Below, in pieces: positions 43,450 through 53,350 of a DNA stretch of 64,000 bases; the stretch's first letter is position 1; the number at the start of each line of letters is the position of its first letter. The DNA is taken from assembly GCF_002734285.1 (NCBI RefSeq), contig NZ_NSEA01000019.1, positions 1 to 64,000 of the forward strand. The letters are read 5' to 3'. Under the pieces are notes generated by a model. It was not told the DNA's origin and made no database searches. It saw only the letters and a list, made by a program, of their open reading frames with translations. Made by a program: the position numbers and the translations under genes. The DNA is from Fredinandcohnia onubensis (GTDB lineage: Bacteria > Bacillota > Bacilli > Bacillales > Bacillaceae_L).

Positions 43450-45114
43450 TCAACCTCTTTTGTTAAGCATTGGCATATTAATTTGTTTTTGTTTTGCAGT
43501 TTCTATCGCGAGGTCGTAACCGGCATCTGCGTGACGAACAACACCCATGCCTGGGTCTGAAATAAGCACACGGTTAATTTTTTCAGCCGCAAGTGCTGTA
43601 CCATCAGCAACTAATACTTGACCAGCGTGTTGCGAGTAACCCATTCCTACACCACCACCATGGTGTACACTTACCCAGCTTGCCCCTCCTGCGGTATTAA
43701 TGAGAGCATTTAAAATTGGCCAATCCGAAACTGCATCAGAACCGTCTAACATGCCTTCTGTTTCACGATTTGGTGATGCAACCGAACCTGAATCCAGGTG
43801 ATCGCGGCCAAATACAATTGGAGCGCTTAATTCACCATTTGCAACCATTTCATTTACCTTTAATGCAAATCGATGACGATCGCCGTAGCCAAGCCAACAA
43901 ATTCGAGCAGGAAGACCTTGCCATTGTACCATCTTCTGTGCCATGTCAATCCAATTCACTAAGCCCTCATCATCGGCAAACATCTCTTTAGCCAGTGCAT
44001 CCGTTTTATAGATATCTTCTGGGTTTCCAGATAAAGCAGCCCAACGGAAAGGACCTTTTCCTTCACAGAATAATGGACGAATATAAGCAGGAACAAATCC
44101 AGGGAAATCAAAGGCATTTTCGACCCCCATCTCCTTAGCGTATGCGCGAATATTATTTCCATAATCAAATACTTCAGCACCAGCTTTTTGGAAATCTAAC
44201 ATGGCTTGAACATGTTCAGCCATTGCCAATTTAGCTTTTTGCTCATAATCTTTCGGATTTGATTTTCGTAATTCTTGTGCCTCTTCTAATGTCATACCAT
44301 TAGGTACGTATCCGTTAATAGGATCATGTGCAGATGTTTGGTCTGTTACAATGTCAGGAATAACACCACGGTTAAGTAGCTCACGATGTACATCTGCACA
44401 ATTGCCAACTAAACCAATGGATGCTGGTGTTTTCTTATCACGTAAATCATTCACTAAGGCAAGTGCTTCATCAACCGTTTCTACTAAATAGTCACAATAA
44501 CCCTCTTTAATTTTACGCTCGATCCGATTGCGGTCTACTTCCACAACTAAAATAACCGCTCCAGCCATTTTTCCTGCCAGTGGTTGAGCGCCACTCATTC
44601 CACCCATTCCACCAGTTAAAATGAATTTTCCACGTAAATCTGGAGTTCCAAATACTTTTTTACTTGCTTCCACAAAACTTAAATATGTACCTTGTAAAAT
44701 ACCTTGGGCACCAATGTAAATCCAGCTACCAGCGGTCATTTGGCCATACATCATTAAATTACGTTCTTCTAAACTATAAAAATGCTCCCAATTTGCCCAA
44801 CCAGGGACAAGATTTGAATTTGCTATTAACACTCGAGGGGCATTTTCGTGAGTACGAAAAACAGCCACTGGTTTACCAGATTGGACGAGTAAAGTCTCAT
44901 CATTCTCCAATTCTTTTAAACTAGCAATAATTTGGTCATAGCTTTCCCAGTTACGTGCTGCTTTTCCTATTCCTCCATATACAACTAACTCATCCGGATT
45001 TTCAGCTACCTCCGGATCAAGATTATTCATAAGCATGCGTAGCGCAGCTTCTTGTGTCCAGCCCTTACAAGTTAATTCATTTCCCCTAGGCGCTCTTATT
45101 ATCGTTTTATTCAT
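43450..45114 (-). CDS. hutU: Urocanate hydratase (urocanase)
   Basis: A 554-residue NAD-dependent urocanase making imidazolonepropionate from urocanate. The full length matches the family; [36 protein letters not shown], the catalytic Cys region [33 protein letters not shown] and [22 protein letters not shown] are all present. Promoter-proximal gene of hutU-hutI. No hutH (histidine ammonia-lyase) is in the window, so urocanate must come from a gene elsewhere or from outside. Confidence 0.97.
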   Translation of the reverse strand: MNKTIIRAPRGNELTCKGWTQEAALRMLMNNLDPEVAENPDELVVYGGIGKAARNWESYDQIIASLKELENDETLLVQSGKPVAVFRTHENAPRVLIANSNLVPGWANWEHFYSLEERNLMMYGQMTAGSWIYIGAQGILQGTYLSFVEASKKVFGTPDLRGKFILTGGMGGMSGAQPLAGKMAGAVILVVEVDRNRIERKIKEGYCDYLVETVDEALALVNDLRDKKTPASIGLVGNCADVHRELLNRGVIPDIVTDQTSAHDPINGYVPNGMTLEEAQELRKSNPKDYEQKAKLAMAEHVQAMLDFQKAGAEVFDYGNNIRAYAKEMGVENAFDFPGFVPAYIRPLFCEGKGPFRWAALSGNPEDIYKTDALAKEMFADDEGLVNWIDMAQKMVQWQGLPARICWLGYGDRHRFALKVNEMVANGELSAPIVFGRDHLDSGSVASPNRETEGMLDGSDAVSDWPILNALINTAGGASWVSVHHGGGVGMGYSQHAGQVLVADGTALAAEKINRVLISDPGMGVVRHADAGYDLAIETAKQKQINMPMLNKRG

Positions 45115-45328
45115 TGTTAATCTCCCCTTTTAGATGAAGTAAAGTAATAAAAAGGTATGCACCCATCCAAATGGCTTTCCCTCTTATCCATATTGTAATC
45201 TTCATAACCTATGTAAAATATAGAAAAATCAGGAATGAGATAGAAATTATATTTATAGTTTTGTTCAATTTTACTTGTGAAGTAGGAAAAATATATAAAT
45301 CTTAATTTTTATTGATTAAAAATTTCAT

Positions 45329-46216
45329 TCATCTTGTGTTGAAAAATGCGTGTACTTGATTGATAAATTTTATAACTAACGGTGGCAAATACCGGTTTTT
45401 ATCATACGCCAAATATACAATTCTTGATATGTTTGGGGCATAGATATTTCTTATAATGCAATTATTTCTACTAGAATGCGTGACATAATTTTCCGGGACA
45501 ACTGTTATTCCAAGACCTGCTTCAACTAAATTGTATGCAGTTTCGAAACGTTCAATTTCAAATTGTATGTTTGGCTTTATTGCTGATTTTTTAAAAGCAT
45601 TTAAAATATCATTACGGGTTTGAAACCCTTCCTTACAAACTATAAAGCTTTCCTCAGCCATGTCATTCATTTCTATTATTTCTTTTTGTACCAAATGATG
45701 ATTTGGTGGTAAGAGAGCAACTAATTTCTCGTTATAAATAGGAACAGTTTCAATCGTTTCATGTTCAATAAATTGATTCGTAATGGCTAGGTGAATGTCT
45801 AAATTTTGAATGGCTTCTATTACATCGTTCAAACTTAATTTCTCCAATATTGTTACGCGTACATCCGTATGTTCTTTCTTATATGTCGCCAAAACCTTTG
45901 GTATCCAAAACATGGTTGATTCAATCAGACCAATTGATAATTCGAGTGGCCCCTGAATCTTCATTCGAGTCATTTCGTTCGATATATGTTCAAAATGAAA
46001 TAATAACTTTTTTGCCTCGTGATATAAAACTTTTCCTTCTTTCGTAATACACATATCCCTTGTATTTCTCTCGAATAATAGTAATCCTAGTTGTTTTTCC
46101 AACTTTTTAATAGCCATACTTAATGATGGTTGAGAGACATGGAGTAATTCAGCTGCTCGAGTATAGCTTTTTTCATCGACTATGGTAACGAAATAGCGTA
46201 ATTGACGTAAATCCAC
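45329..46216 (-). CDS. LysR-family regulator, probably of the hut genes
   Basis: A 295-residue LysR-type regulator: MDLRQLRYFVTIVDEKSYTRAAELLHVSQPSLSMAIKKLE is the winged helix; residues 90-290 form the effector-binding domain. It lies between hutU and divergent hutG, so is well placed to control both. Bacillus subtilis uses HutP antitermination instead; no HutP is seen here, so regulation differs. The inducer is probably urocanate or histidine, by analogy only. Confidence 0.88.
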   Translation of the reverse strand: MDLRQLRYFVTIVDEKSYTRAAELLHVSQPSLSMAIKKLEKQLGLLLFERNTRDMCITKEGKVLYHEAKKLLFHFEHISNEMTRMKIQGPLELSIGLIESTMFWIPKVLATYKKEHTDVRVTILEKLSLNDVIEAIQNLDIHLAITNQFIEHETIETVPIYNEKLVALLPPNHHLVQKEIIEMNDMAEESFIVCKEGFQTRNDILNAFKKSAIKPNIQFEIERFETAYNLVEAGLGITVVPENYVTHSSRNNCIIRNIYAPNISRIVYLAYDKNRYLPPLVIKFINQVHAFFNTR

Positions 46217-46453
46217 TTTTTAACACCCCATGATTAATAATAGGAAATAGGAAGATGGCAAAAAAATATTTATGACTTGTAGAGTTCTTTTACTACCAAA
46301 TAGAGTAAGATCATTTATAAACAGAACTTATAAAAACATAAGAAAAATATATTTGTAATTATATATTATGTTAATTAAACTAGTATTGTAAATGTTAGAT
46401 AAAATGTTTATTTTCTGAAATTACAAACATGAACAGACTGGAGGTGTTTCGCC
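46217..46453. promoter_or_regulatory. Divergent control region between the LysR gene and hutG
   Basis: AT-rich, 237 bases. LysR-type targets usually contain T-N11-A sites; several are possible and I cannot single one out. AGAACTTATAAAAACATAAG around 46322 lies about 130 bases before hutG. Confidence 0.35.
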
Positions 46454-47395
46454 ATTTATAAATTAGTAGATAAAGAACTTTGGACTGGGCGTATTGACAG
46501 TGAATTAGACCAAGCAAGTTTTCGATTTCACCAGTGTGTGAATTATAAACATATTGACGATATCGAACAATATAACCAGGCTTTCGCGATTATTGGTTTC
46601 GCCTGTGATGAAGGGGTGCGGCGAAATAAGGGAAGACTCGGTGCAAGATTGGCACCTCCTGCAATTCGATCACTGTTAGCAAAATTGCCATATCATCTTC
46701 CAAAAGATGTAGAAACCATTGATATAGGCGATGTTTCTTGTGAAAGTGGTGATCTGGAGAAAGCCCAAGAAGAATTAGGTCAAGTGGTAAGCATGCTCTA
46801 TGAAAAAAATAAAACTCCAATTATTTTAGGAGGGGGGCATGAAACATTATATGGTCATTATTTAGGAGCTAAACAATTTATTGGCCATGATAAAACATTA
46901 GGGATTATCAATATTGATGCTCATTTTGATATGAGGGATGACGAAGTACCATCTTCCGGCACTATGTTCCGGCAAATATTGGAACAGGACGATAAAGCAA
47001 GTTATTTGTGTTTAGGAATTCAGGAATTTGGTAACACAAAATCACTGTTTCAAACAGCTGAGAAATTGGGATGTCACTATATCCTAGAGAAAGATTTAAC
47101 AAAAGATGACTTTCAACACACATTCAAAACGATTGATGAATTTTTGAATAACAATGATCATGTCATTGTCACCTTGTGTACAGATTCCATTCAATCATCT
47201 GCAGCGCCAGGAGTCAGTGCTCCATCACCTTTTGGGATTGAGCCAAATACAGCAAGAACTATTCTAAACTATATTGTTTCGAAAGAAAATGTGCTTAGTT
47301 TTGATATATCAGAGGTAAATCCGCTATTGGATGAGGATGAAAAAACGGTAAGATTAGCAGCTTACTTGGTTGCTGAGATTATGAGTAGTTTTTAA
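46454..47395 (+). CDS. hutG: Formimidoylglutamase with an apparent ATT start
   Basis: A 313-residue ureohydrolase cleaving N-formimino-glutamate to glutamate and formamide. GGGHETLYGHYLG, NIDAHFDMRDD and LCTDSIQSSAAPGVSAPSPFG carry the Mn ligands. Coding similarity starts YKLVDKELWTGRID, preceded only by ATT at 46454, seven bases after a good GGAGGTG. The first ordinary start (GTG 46538) has no ribosome site and would remove 28 conserved residues. So either ATT is the real, weak start, as in infC, or the ATG was mutated. Formamide from this step may be used by AmiF at 61241. Confidence 0.9.
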   Translation: MYKLVDKELWTGRIDSELDQASFRFHQCVNYKHIDDIEQYNQAFAIIGFACDEGVRRNKGRLGARLAPPAIRSLLAKLPYHLPKDVETIDIGDVSCESGDLEKAQEELGQVVSMLYEKNKTPIILGGGHETLYGHYLGAKQFIGHDKTLGIINIDAHFDMRDDEVPSSGTMFRQILEQDDKASYLCLGIQEFGNTKSLFQTAEKLGCHYILEKDLTKDDFQHTFKTIDEFLNNNDHVIVTLCTDSIQSSAAPGVSAPSPFGIEPNTARTILNYIVSKENVLSFDISEVNPLLDEDEKTVRLAAYLVAEIMSSF

Positions 47396-47555
47396 ATAAT
47401 TGTAAACGTTTTACCGAATTCGTGTATTATATTTCAATTGTACAAATGATCTTGAAAGTTTTGGATGTAAGTCAGTAGAGTAAATTGTAATAAACTAGTT
47501 TACTATTTTAATTCATTTATAAAAATATATTATTTACATATAGGGGGAATTAAAC

Positions 47556-48218
47556 ATGCATTATTCACCAAAGAAAGGTCAAAGTCACGGCTTACCATAT
47601 GATCCTTTTAAAAGTAGTTGTATACCACGCCCAATTGGATGGCTTTCAACCAGATCTAAAGATGGAGTAGATAATCTTGCTCCATACAGCCAATATCAAA
47701 ATCTAACTTGGGATCCACCTATGGTCATGTTTGCTGCCAACCAATCAGTACTAGATGGCGGTAGAAAAGACACAGTTCGAAATGTTGAGGAAACTGGTTG
47801 GTTTGTTTGGAACATGGCTACATGGGATTTACGTGAAGCCGTAAATATTTCAGCGAAGGCTTTAACTGCAGATGTCGATGAATTTGAGGCTGCGGGTGTA
47901 ACGAAGAAGAGCTGTATCGAAGCTCCTGTATCACGTGTGGCTGAGTCACCGGTCCAATTCGAATGTGAGTATGTTCAGACTATTAGAATACCAACTGGTA
48001 ATAAAACTTCCACTGTTGATTTAGTTATTGGACGGGTAGCTCATGTACATGTTTCAGATGACATCATTCTGCCGAGTGGAAAACTTGATATCTTGAAGAT
48101 AAAACCTATTGCCCGCTTAGGTTATTATGATTATACAGTTGTCAACGAAATATTTGAGATGAAGGCACCAGCTGCTACAGTAGAGGAGTTGGCTGGCCTT
48201 GAGGGAAAAACCGTTTAA
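47556..48218 (+). CDS. Flavin-reductase-like FMN-binding protein
   Basis: A 220-residue split-barrel flavoprotein of the flavin reductase-like family: SSCIPRPIGWLSTRSKDGVDNLAPYSQY (FMN site), FAANQSVLDGGRKDTVRNVEETGWFVWN, GRVAHVHVSDDI. ATG with GGGGGAA upstream. Co-directional with hutG, 160 bases away. Its role is not obvious; in some hut clusters similar proteins occur as accessory genes, but I would not assign a substrate. Confidence 0.85.
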   Translation: MHYSPKKGQSHGLPYDPFKSSCIPRPIGWLSTRSKDGVDNLAPYSQYQNLTWDPPMVMFAANQSVLDGGRKDTVRNVEETGWFVWNMATWDLREAVNISAKALTADVDEFEAAGVTKKSCIEAPVSRVAESPVQFECEYVQTIRIPTGNKTSTVDLVIGRVAHVHVSDDIILPSGKLDILKIKPIARLGYYDYTVVNEIFEMKAPAATVEELAGLEGKTV

Positions 48219-48223
48219 TTTTA

Positions 48224-48284
48224 TTTAGTATAAATCCCCTACTTCAATTAGTGGGGGATAACTGACTTAAGGGGTTTTTTTTTA
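48224..48284 (+). terminator. Terminator after the flavoprotein gene
   Basis: ATCCCCTAC-ttcaatta-GTGGGGGAT, then AAGGGGTTTTTTTTT. Alternative pairing of the last GGGG with CCCC is possible. Confidence 0.75.
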
Positions 48285-48347
48285 CAGCAATGGTTTTCTG
48301 AATATTTAGTAATGTATAGTTTTTATAAAAAAAGGAGGTATTTATGT

Positions 48348-49697
48348 ATGTTACAATCTCAACCAAGCAATGTAGAAGCAAATCCTGGACCCCAAGAAAA
48401 AACATCGGCAAGTATTCCTAATATCTTGAAATTCACATGTTTTAGTTTAATTGGCATTTTTGTTTTTTTTGTGCCAATAACCGTTGATGGTACTTCTTCA
48501 ATCCCTCTAGATCATATGGTTACTTGGTTAAATACAACCTTTCCGTCAATAGCACCAATCTATGCTTTACTTGTAATATTAGGGGGAGTTATCTATCCAT
48601 TTGTAAAAAAAACCTGGAATCAAGGCCTTTTCAATATCGTTTTTTCATTATTAAAGATTATGGGGTTAGTGGTTGGGATTATTATTTATTTAAAAATAGG
48701 TCCAGATTGGTTAATGAATGAACATGTTGGCCCGTTTTTATTTGATGTACTAGTTGTACCTGTTGGGATTATGGTACCGCTAGGTGGTGTGTTTTTATCA
48801 CTACTAATTGGATATGGTTTATTTGAATTTATGGGAGTTTTTTGTCAGCGAATCATGAAGCCAATATTTAAAAGTCCTGGGCGTTCTGCAGTAAGCGCAC
48901 TAGCGTCATTTGTTGCAAGTTTTGCTGTTGGATTGCTAATTACGAACAAAGAGTTTAAAGATGGTAAATATACAGTAAAACAAGCGGCGATTGTTGCAAC
49001 TGGTTTTTCAACTGTAACAGTTGCATTTATGATTATAGTTGCAAAGACGTTAGATCTTATGAGTATGTGGAATTTGTATTTTTTCGTTACAGCATTTGTA
49101 ACGTTTGTTGTAACAGCTATTACAGTAAGAATTTGGCCAATTAATAAAATGAGTGATGAATACTATAATGGAATGGAAGGCAAGCCTGAAGAAATAGTAA
49201 AAGAAAAGTATATACAGAATGCTTGGAAACAAGCAATGGAAGCTTCGAACAATGCGCCAAGCATAGGAAAGAATTTATGGGTTAATTTACGTGATGGTAT
49301 GGTCATGACAATGAGTATTTTACCTAGTATTCTATCGGTTGGATTAATCGGTATTCTCCTTGCCGAATATACAAATCTTTTTGATATCTTAGGTTATATT
49401 TTCTATCCATTTACTGCATTATTACAACTGCCAGATGCATTCTTAATAGCTAAGGCGGCAGCGCTTGGAATTACTGAAATGTTTCTACCAGCTTTATTAG
49501 TTGTTGAAGCGACACTTGTTACAAAATTTGTTATTGCAGTTGTTTGTGTTTCTTCTATCCTCTTTTTATCAGCAAGTATTCCAAGTGTATTAAGTACAGA
49601 TATTCCAATTAGTTTTCCTAAACTTCTTGTCATTTGGTTAGAACGTACGATTCTAAGTTTGATTATTGTTACACCTATAGCTTATTTATTGTTATAG
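48348..49697 (+). CDS. YjiH-type membrane protein with nucleoside-recognition (Gate) domains
   Basis: A 449-residue membrane protein with about 11 helices. The Gate-domain pattern appears as GRSAVSALASFVASFAVGLLITNKEF and GFSTVTVAFMIIVAKTL, and again near the C-terminus. YjiH proteins often neighbour hut genes and are taken as candidate histidine or urocanate transporters; that is association, not proof. ATG 48348 follows AAAGGAGG. Confidence 0.82.
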   Translation: MLQSQPSNVEANPGPQEKTSASIPNILKFTCFSLIGIFVFFVPITVDGTSSIPLDHMVTWLNTTFPSIAPIYALLVILGGVIYPFVKKTWNQGLFNIVFSLLKIMGLVVGIIIYLKIGPDWLMNEHVGPFLFDVLVVPVGIMVPLGGVFLSLLIGYGLFEFMGVFCQRIMKPIFKSPGRSAVSALASFVASFAVGLLITNKEFKDGKYTVKQAAIVATGFSTVTVAFMIIVAKTLDLMSMWNLYFFVTAFVTFVVTAITVRIWPINKMSDEYYNGMEGKPEEIVKEKYIQNAWKQAMEASNNAPSIGKNLWVNLRDGMVMTMSILPSILSVGLIGILLAEYTNLFDILGYIFYPFTALLQLPDAFLIAKAAALGITEMFLPALLVVEATLVTKFVIAVVCVSSILFLSASIPSVLSTDIPISFPKLLVIWLERTILSLIIVTPIAYLLL

Positions 49698-49710
49698 ATA
49701 TTTCATTAGA

Positions 49711-49756
49711 AAAAGAAGTAAACCTAGCAAATGCTATAGGTTTACTTCTTTTTTAC
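49711..49756. terminator. Bidirectional terminator between convergent genes
   Basis: AAGAAGTAAACCTA...TAGGTTTACTTCTTTTTT; a 14-base-pair stem with A/T runs on both sides. Confidence 0.92.
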
Positions 49757-49767
49757 AGATTAAAGAT

Positions 49768-51258
49768 TCATAGGAACGGCTTTGCAGCTTCCTCGTTCCT
49801 ATATAATTTTTGGTATCGGTATGGGGAGAGATTTGTGTGTAATTTAAAAACTTTAGAAAAGTAATTAGGGTCTTCAAAACCATTCATTTGCGCAACCTCA
49901 TTAATCGTGAAGTCTGTTTTTAACAACATTTTTTGAGCTTGTTGTATTCGATATTGTTGTAAATATTTTTTAAAGGGTACACCATGATGCTTGCTAAAGA
50001 TAATACTTAAATAGTTCGGAGTAATGCCAATGATATTGGCGACATCCGTAAGTGATAGTTTTGTATTACGATATTCCTGTCCGATTACATCGGCCGCTAA
50101 TTCGGCATAGTTTGCCTTCAGTTCGTATTTTGTATCTGTCACATTCTTCATTAAAGTTTGGGTAAAAAGAATCATTTCTTGAATAATTGTATAGAGAATT
50201 GGGGCATCTAAGATGATATTAAATAATCTTCGGTAATTTTCTTCTATGAATGCTCTTTGATGTAGATTGTACTTTAACATATATCTTCGAATTTGAGCTA
50301 ATACACTTGTTAAGTGAATTCGGATTGAATCTTGATCATAATAGATTCCGTCCACACACAATTGATATAGAAATTCCTTGATTTTTGGAATATCCTCGTT
50401 TTCGAGCCCTTCTATCCATAGTTTCTGCTCTTCCGGAGTTAACAGTGGATCTAATTGCTGAAATACAAGCCTTTTACTCGTATAAAAAACATGTTCGAAG
50501 CCTTTATAGAAGCGTTGATTTAAAGAGTTTAATGTTTCTTGGTACGTCTCCCACAATGATACAGGTGGCCCATCGTACACAGCAATATTAATAGGATGAT
50601 CCCCGATTAGGTGCCATTCCCGAATCAATGCTCTCGCTTTTTTATTAAATTGTGTAAGATCTTTGACTCCTGAAATACAGATTATTTGTTTGGTTAATGG
50701 GTAATAGTTGACGTTTTCAAATAAGGGTGTTCCATTTAGCCAATTATATAAGTTGATGACATCCTCAGGACTCTCTGGCTCAATTAAAAAAAACAATTGA
50801 CTCTCTTCTATGAGTTCCTCTGGATTTAAAAATAATCGCAAATAAAATTCATTATCAAGTTCTTTTTGCTCAGGACTTACTTTTTTATTTGTGATGACAT
50901 CTGAATGGGAATGTATGGAAATTTTTAACTGATTTAAATCGATAGGCTTTACAAATAAATGAGCAACTTGCATTTGAATTGCTTTTAAAGCATTTTTAAA
51001 AAGAGGTTCTGCTGTAATCCCAAAAGTTAAGCTCCCTTCGTTTTTGACTGATTTTAAAAAGTGAATATCATTCATATCTTGAACCAGTTCAATTTCAACC
51101 ATTATAATATCAGGCTGTTTTTGGTCATAGATCGCTTGAAGCTGCTTAAGGGAAGTGAAAATCGTAACTTCCGCACCGCTTACTAAATAGGACTGCAAAA
51201 ACCACTTTAAACCGTTCGCCTCTTCAAAATCCCTATCAATAATATACACACTCACCAT
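49768..51258 (-). CDS. YesN-type response regulator with AraC DNA-binding domain, degenerate receiver
   Basis: About 496 residues. Residues 1-115 look like a receiver (VYIIDRDFEEANGLKWFL), but the phospho-acceptor strand reads IIMVEIEL, with Glu where Asp is expected, so it is probably not phosphorylated normally. A middle domain (about 150-380) is unrecognised. The C-terminal 100 residues are an AraC double HTH (LSLTDVANIIGITPNYLSIIFSKHHG and FTINEVAQMNGFEDPNYFSKVFK). No histidine kinase is next to it. ATG 51258 follows AAGGTG. Confidence 0.85.
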   Translation of the reverse strand: MVSVYIIDRDFEEANGLKWFLQSYLVSGAEVTIFTSLKQLQAIYDQKQPDIIMVEIELVQDMNDIHFLKSVKNEGSLTFGITAEPLFKNALKAIQMQVAHLFVKPIDLNQLKISIHSHSDVITNKKVSPEQKELDNEFYLRLFLNPEELIEESQLFFLIEPESPEDVINLYNWLNGTPLFENVNYYPLTKQIICISGVKDLTQFNKKARALIREWHLIGDHPINIAVYDGPPVSLWETYQETLNSLNQRFYKGFEHVFYTSKRLVFQQLDPLLTPEEQKLWIEGLENEDIPKIKEFLYQLCVDGIYYDQDSIRIHLTSVLAQIRRYMLKYNLHQRAFIEENYRRLFNIILDAPILYTIIQEMILFTQTLMKNVTDTKYELKANYAELAADVIGQEYRNTKLSLTDVANIIGITPNYLSIIFSKHHGVPFKKYLQQYRIQQAQKMLLKTDFTINEVAQMNGFEDPNYFSKVFKLHTNLSPYRYQKLYRNEEAAKPFL

Positions 51259-51560
51259 CAAAATCACCTTATGAAAGTTAAGAATTTTATATAAACTCTA
51301 TTATAGCACTAATTAAGAAATAAGGGACAGGTTAGGTATGGTCACAGTGACGCCCCGGAAATCCTCGAAGTATGTCGAAAGTAGGTGTGTTCATTAGTTC
51401 CTATGTATTATGGTACTATTAATTTACTTTCACCTGTACTAATCGTAAAATATTATTTCAAACAAACGTTTGATTAGCGGTCTAACATTACAGTGCCAGG
51501 CCTTTTCAATTTCAATCAAACGCTTGATTGGATGAGTTTTTGAGTGGGAAAGAACTGCTG
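51259..51560. other. Intergenic stretch filled by repeats
   Basis: 302 bases made almost entirely of R3 copy c (51341) and R4 copy 1 (from 51420). No gene. Confidence 0.6.
51341..51380. repeat. R3 repeat, copy c
   Basis: GTCACAGTGACGCCCCGGAA then TATGTCGAAAG; partial R1 (TAAGGGACAGG) just before. Confidence 0.8.
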
Positions 51561-51580
51561 TTATACTGGTGAAATGTTAT
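51420..51580 (+). repeat. R4 module, copy 1
   Basis: CTGTACTAATCG, ATTTCAAACAAACGTTTGA, TTTCAATCAAACGCTTGATT and CTGCTGTTATACTGGTGAA in order. Contains two CAAACGTTTG-like palindromes and an extended -10-like TGTTATACT (-10 at 51562-51567). Confidence 0.65.
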
Positions 51581-52637
51581 TATTTAGTATTCTTGAATAA
51601 CATAATGGGGCAGGTTTAGTGTCCAACGTATGTATATCATTATCTACTCTAGGTTTATTCAGTCGTTCCTCAAATAGTCTTTTCTTCTCTTCAAAGCTAG
51701 GATTGTGTACAGGTTCTTTGCCCTGATCTCGATTATGAAACCAGTCAGGAAGGAGTTCTTGTCTAGTCGTTTTTTTCATAGATGGGTGCTTTGTTTGATG
51801 TTTATAGTGAAGACGTCCAGCATGAACATCATCCAGTGTTTGATAGCCTTTATCAACCCAGTCCCTTAGGACTGCTTCTGCATAGCTCCAGCGCTTAGTT
51901 GATGAATTTTCTACAGCCAGCTTCATTGCCTTAATCACGAGTTCGTCTGATAATTCATTACACCACGCCTTGATTTTGTCAGCTATAAAGCTGCCGATTG
52001 TTCCAAATCCATTTTGCTCGAAGAATTGGAATGGGTCTTCTTTTTCATGATTTTGCTGGACATCTTTTGAAGAAGAAGAAGTCTCTGATGTAATCTTTGT
52101 AGTAATCTCTGTAGTAATCTTTGGTATTGGTGTGTTCAGATTGAACTCCTCTACGTGCCAAGTTGAACCGCTCGACTGTTCAATTTGAACACATGGGCTG
52201 TCCAGGTTGAACACATCGTCTGCTCCATCTGAACCTACCACTTGTTCAGGTTGGTCTGATGGGATAAGTTCTTCCTCCATGAAAGTAAGATCCTCGCAAA
52301 TGCCATCATCCTTTAATTCGTTTAGATTTTCATAGTTAATTGTGTACCATTTTGTTTTGTCCAGTTTTAGTTTATTGAAATTTTGTGAGGTTAGGTAGCC
52401 TTTATTTTCTAGTTTAAGAATTGCTCTTTTAATCGTGCTTTTTGAGATGAAAGGAATTTGTTCGACCAACTGATCATAGGTGAGATACACCCATTTTCGA
52501 CCAAGTTTAATATGTTTGCTGCGTTGGAGCCAGTAGTGGATTTGTTGAAGGATAATACTTTCATTTGTACCAAGTAATTTGGCAAGAGTCGGTACAACAA
52601 TTAGTGGTCTTTCATTCAGTAGAATATTTCCATTCAT
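51561..52637 (-). CDS. DnaD-like / phage-type replication initiation protein
   Basis: A 358-residue protein. Residues 1-105 form a winged-helix domain (LAKLLGTNESIILQQIHYWLQRSKHIKLG, STIKRAILKLENKGYLTSQ) as in phage replisome organisers. After an acidic linker, residues 205-285 match the DnaB_2/DnaD domain (FQFFEQNGFGTIGSFIADKIKAWCNE, KAMKLAVENSSTKRWSYAEAVLRDW). Such proteins help load the helicase. It is free-standing near a ComK-family gene and not among phage genes, so it may be a domesticated remnant. Ribosome site AAGGATG. Confidence 0.85.
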   Translation of the reverse strand: MNGNILLNERPLIVVPTLAKLLGTNESIILQQIHYWLQRSKHIKLGRKWVYLTYDQLVEQIPFISKSTIKRAILKLENKGYLTSQNFNKLKLDKTKWYTINYENLNELKDDGICEDLTFMEEELIPSDQPEQVVGSDGADDVFNLDSPCVQIEQSSGSTWHVEEFNLNTPIPKITTEITTKITSETSSSSKDVQQNHEKEDPFQFFEQNGFGTIGSFIADKIKAWCNELSDELVIKAMKLAVENSSTKRWSYAEAVLRDWVDKGYQTLDDVHAGRLHYKHQTKHPSMKKTTRQELLPDWFHNRDQGKEPVHNPSFEEKKRLFEERLNKPRVDNDIHTLDTKPAPLCYSRILNNNISPV

Positions 52638-52694
52638 GTTCGTTCATCCTTTTTGTTTTAATTTGAGGGAGCGGGACAGTGGGCTGCATCCGCG

Positions 52695-52724
52695 GTGGGT
52701 CAGAGGGAAAGGTCCCTCGTCCCA
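52695..52724. repeat. R1 palindromic repeat, copy f
   Basis: GTGGGTCAGAGGGAAAGGTC then CCTCGTCCCAC. It touches the stop codon of the ComK-family gene. Confidence 0.85.
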
Positions 52725-53228
52725 CTAAATGCCTAACGATGTATACGTTTGCATTTTATCTTGTGTTGTATACTGTAAGACACACATGGCGGTTCGGGTG
52801 TATTGTTTTTCTAGTAGATAATGAGATTCGTTCATGGGCAGTTCTTGTTGATTTTTGAATTGTATGATTGATTGGGTTTTATTGTTTGTTTGCAGAGATG
52901 GAATGATTGATTTTATATGGTGGTAGAAGATCCAATTGCACTCAAACGCGGTAGGAGAGTGAGTGGGGAACGCGAAGATATTTCTTCGAGGGTTGATTGG
53001 AATAGGTACCTTTTGAATCGCGCCAGTTAGGTGGGTGACGGCTTTGCGCCTGCCTTCGTATGTGGCTCCGCCATCGAGGCAGGCTGCTTTGATGATTTGG
53101 AGTGGAGTTTGTCTTATGTAGAGGGTTTGATGCTCCTCTTTGACAATAGATGAGTACTCGATTTCCCTTGCGGGGAGAATTGCCTGTGTTTGAGGGTTCA
53201 CTTCGTAAGTGAGTTGAATGTTTTTCAT
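52725..53228 (-). CDS. ComK-family competence regulator
   Basis: A 167-residue protein matching ComK: YEVNPQTQAILPAREIEYSS, YIRQTPLQIIKAACLDGG, ATYEGRRKAVTHLTG, IPINPRRNIFAFPTHSPTAFECNWIFYHHI and LEKQYTRTAMC. ComK switches on the DNA-uptake genes. The product ends about 20 residues earlier than Bacillus subtilis ComK, and an R1 repeat begins exactly at its stop, so the tail may have been altered. With comM broken at 35.7 kb, competence in this strain is questionable. Ribosome site AAGGAG. Confidence 0.88.
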   Translation of the reverse strand: MKNIQLTYEVNPQTQAILPAREIEYSSIVKEEHQTLYIRQTPLQIIKAACLDGGATYEGRRKAVTHLTGAIQKVPIPINPRRNIFAFPTHSPTAFECNWIFYHHIKSIIPSLQTNNKTQSIIQFKNQQELPMNESHYLLEKQYTRTAMCVLQYTTQDKMQTYTSLGI

Positions 53229-53350
53229 GTGGGTTGCTCCTTTTTTTTGTGGTGGTGGTGCGGGGGATTTTAATCAAGAGAATTACGTAATTGGTCGGTT
53301 GAGAGGTGGTTCAACAATATTGGAGAAAAGTCTGATAAGAAATCCAACTA

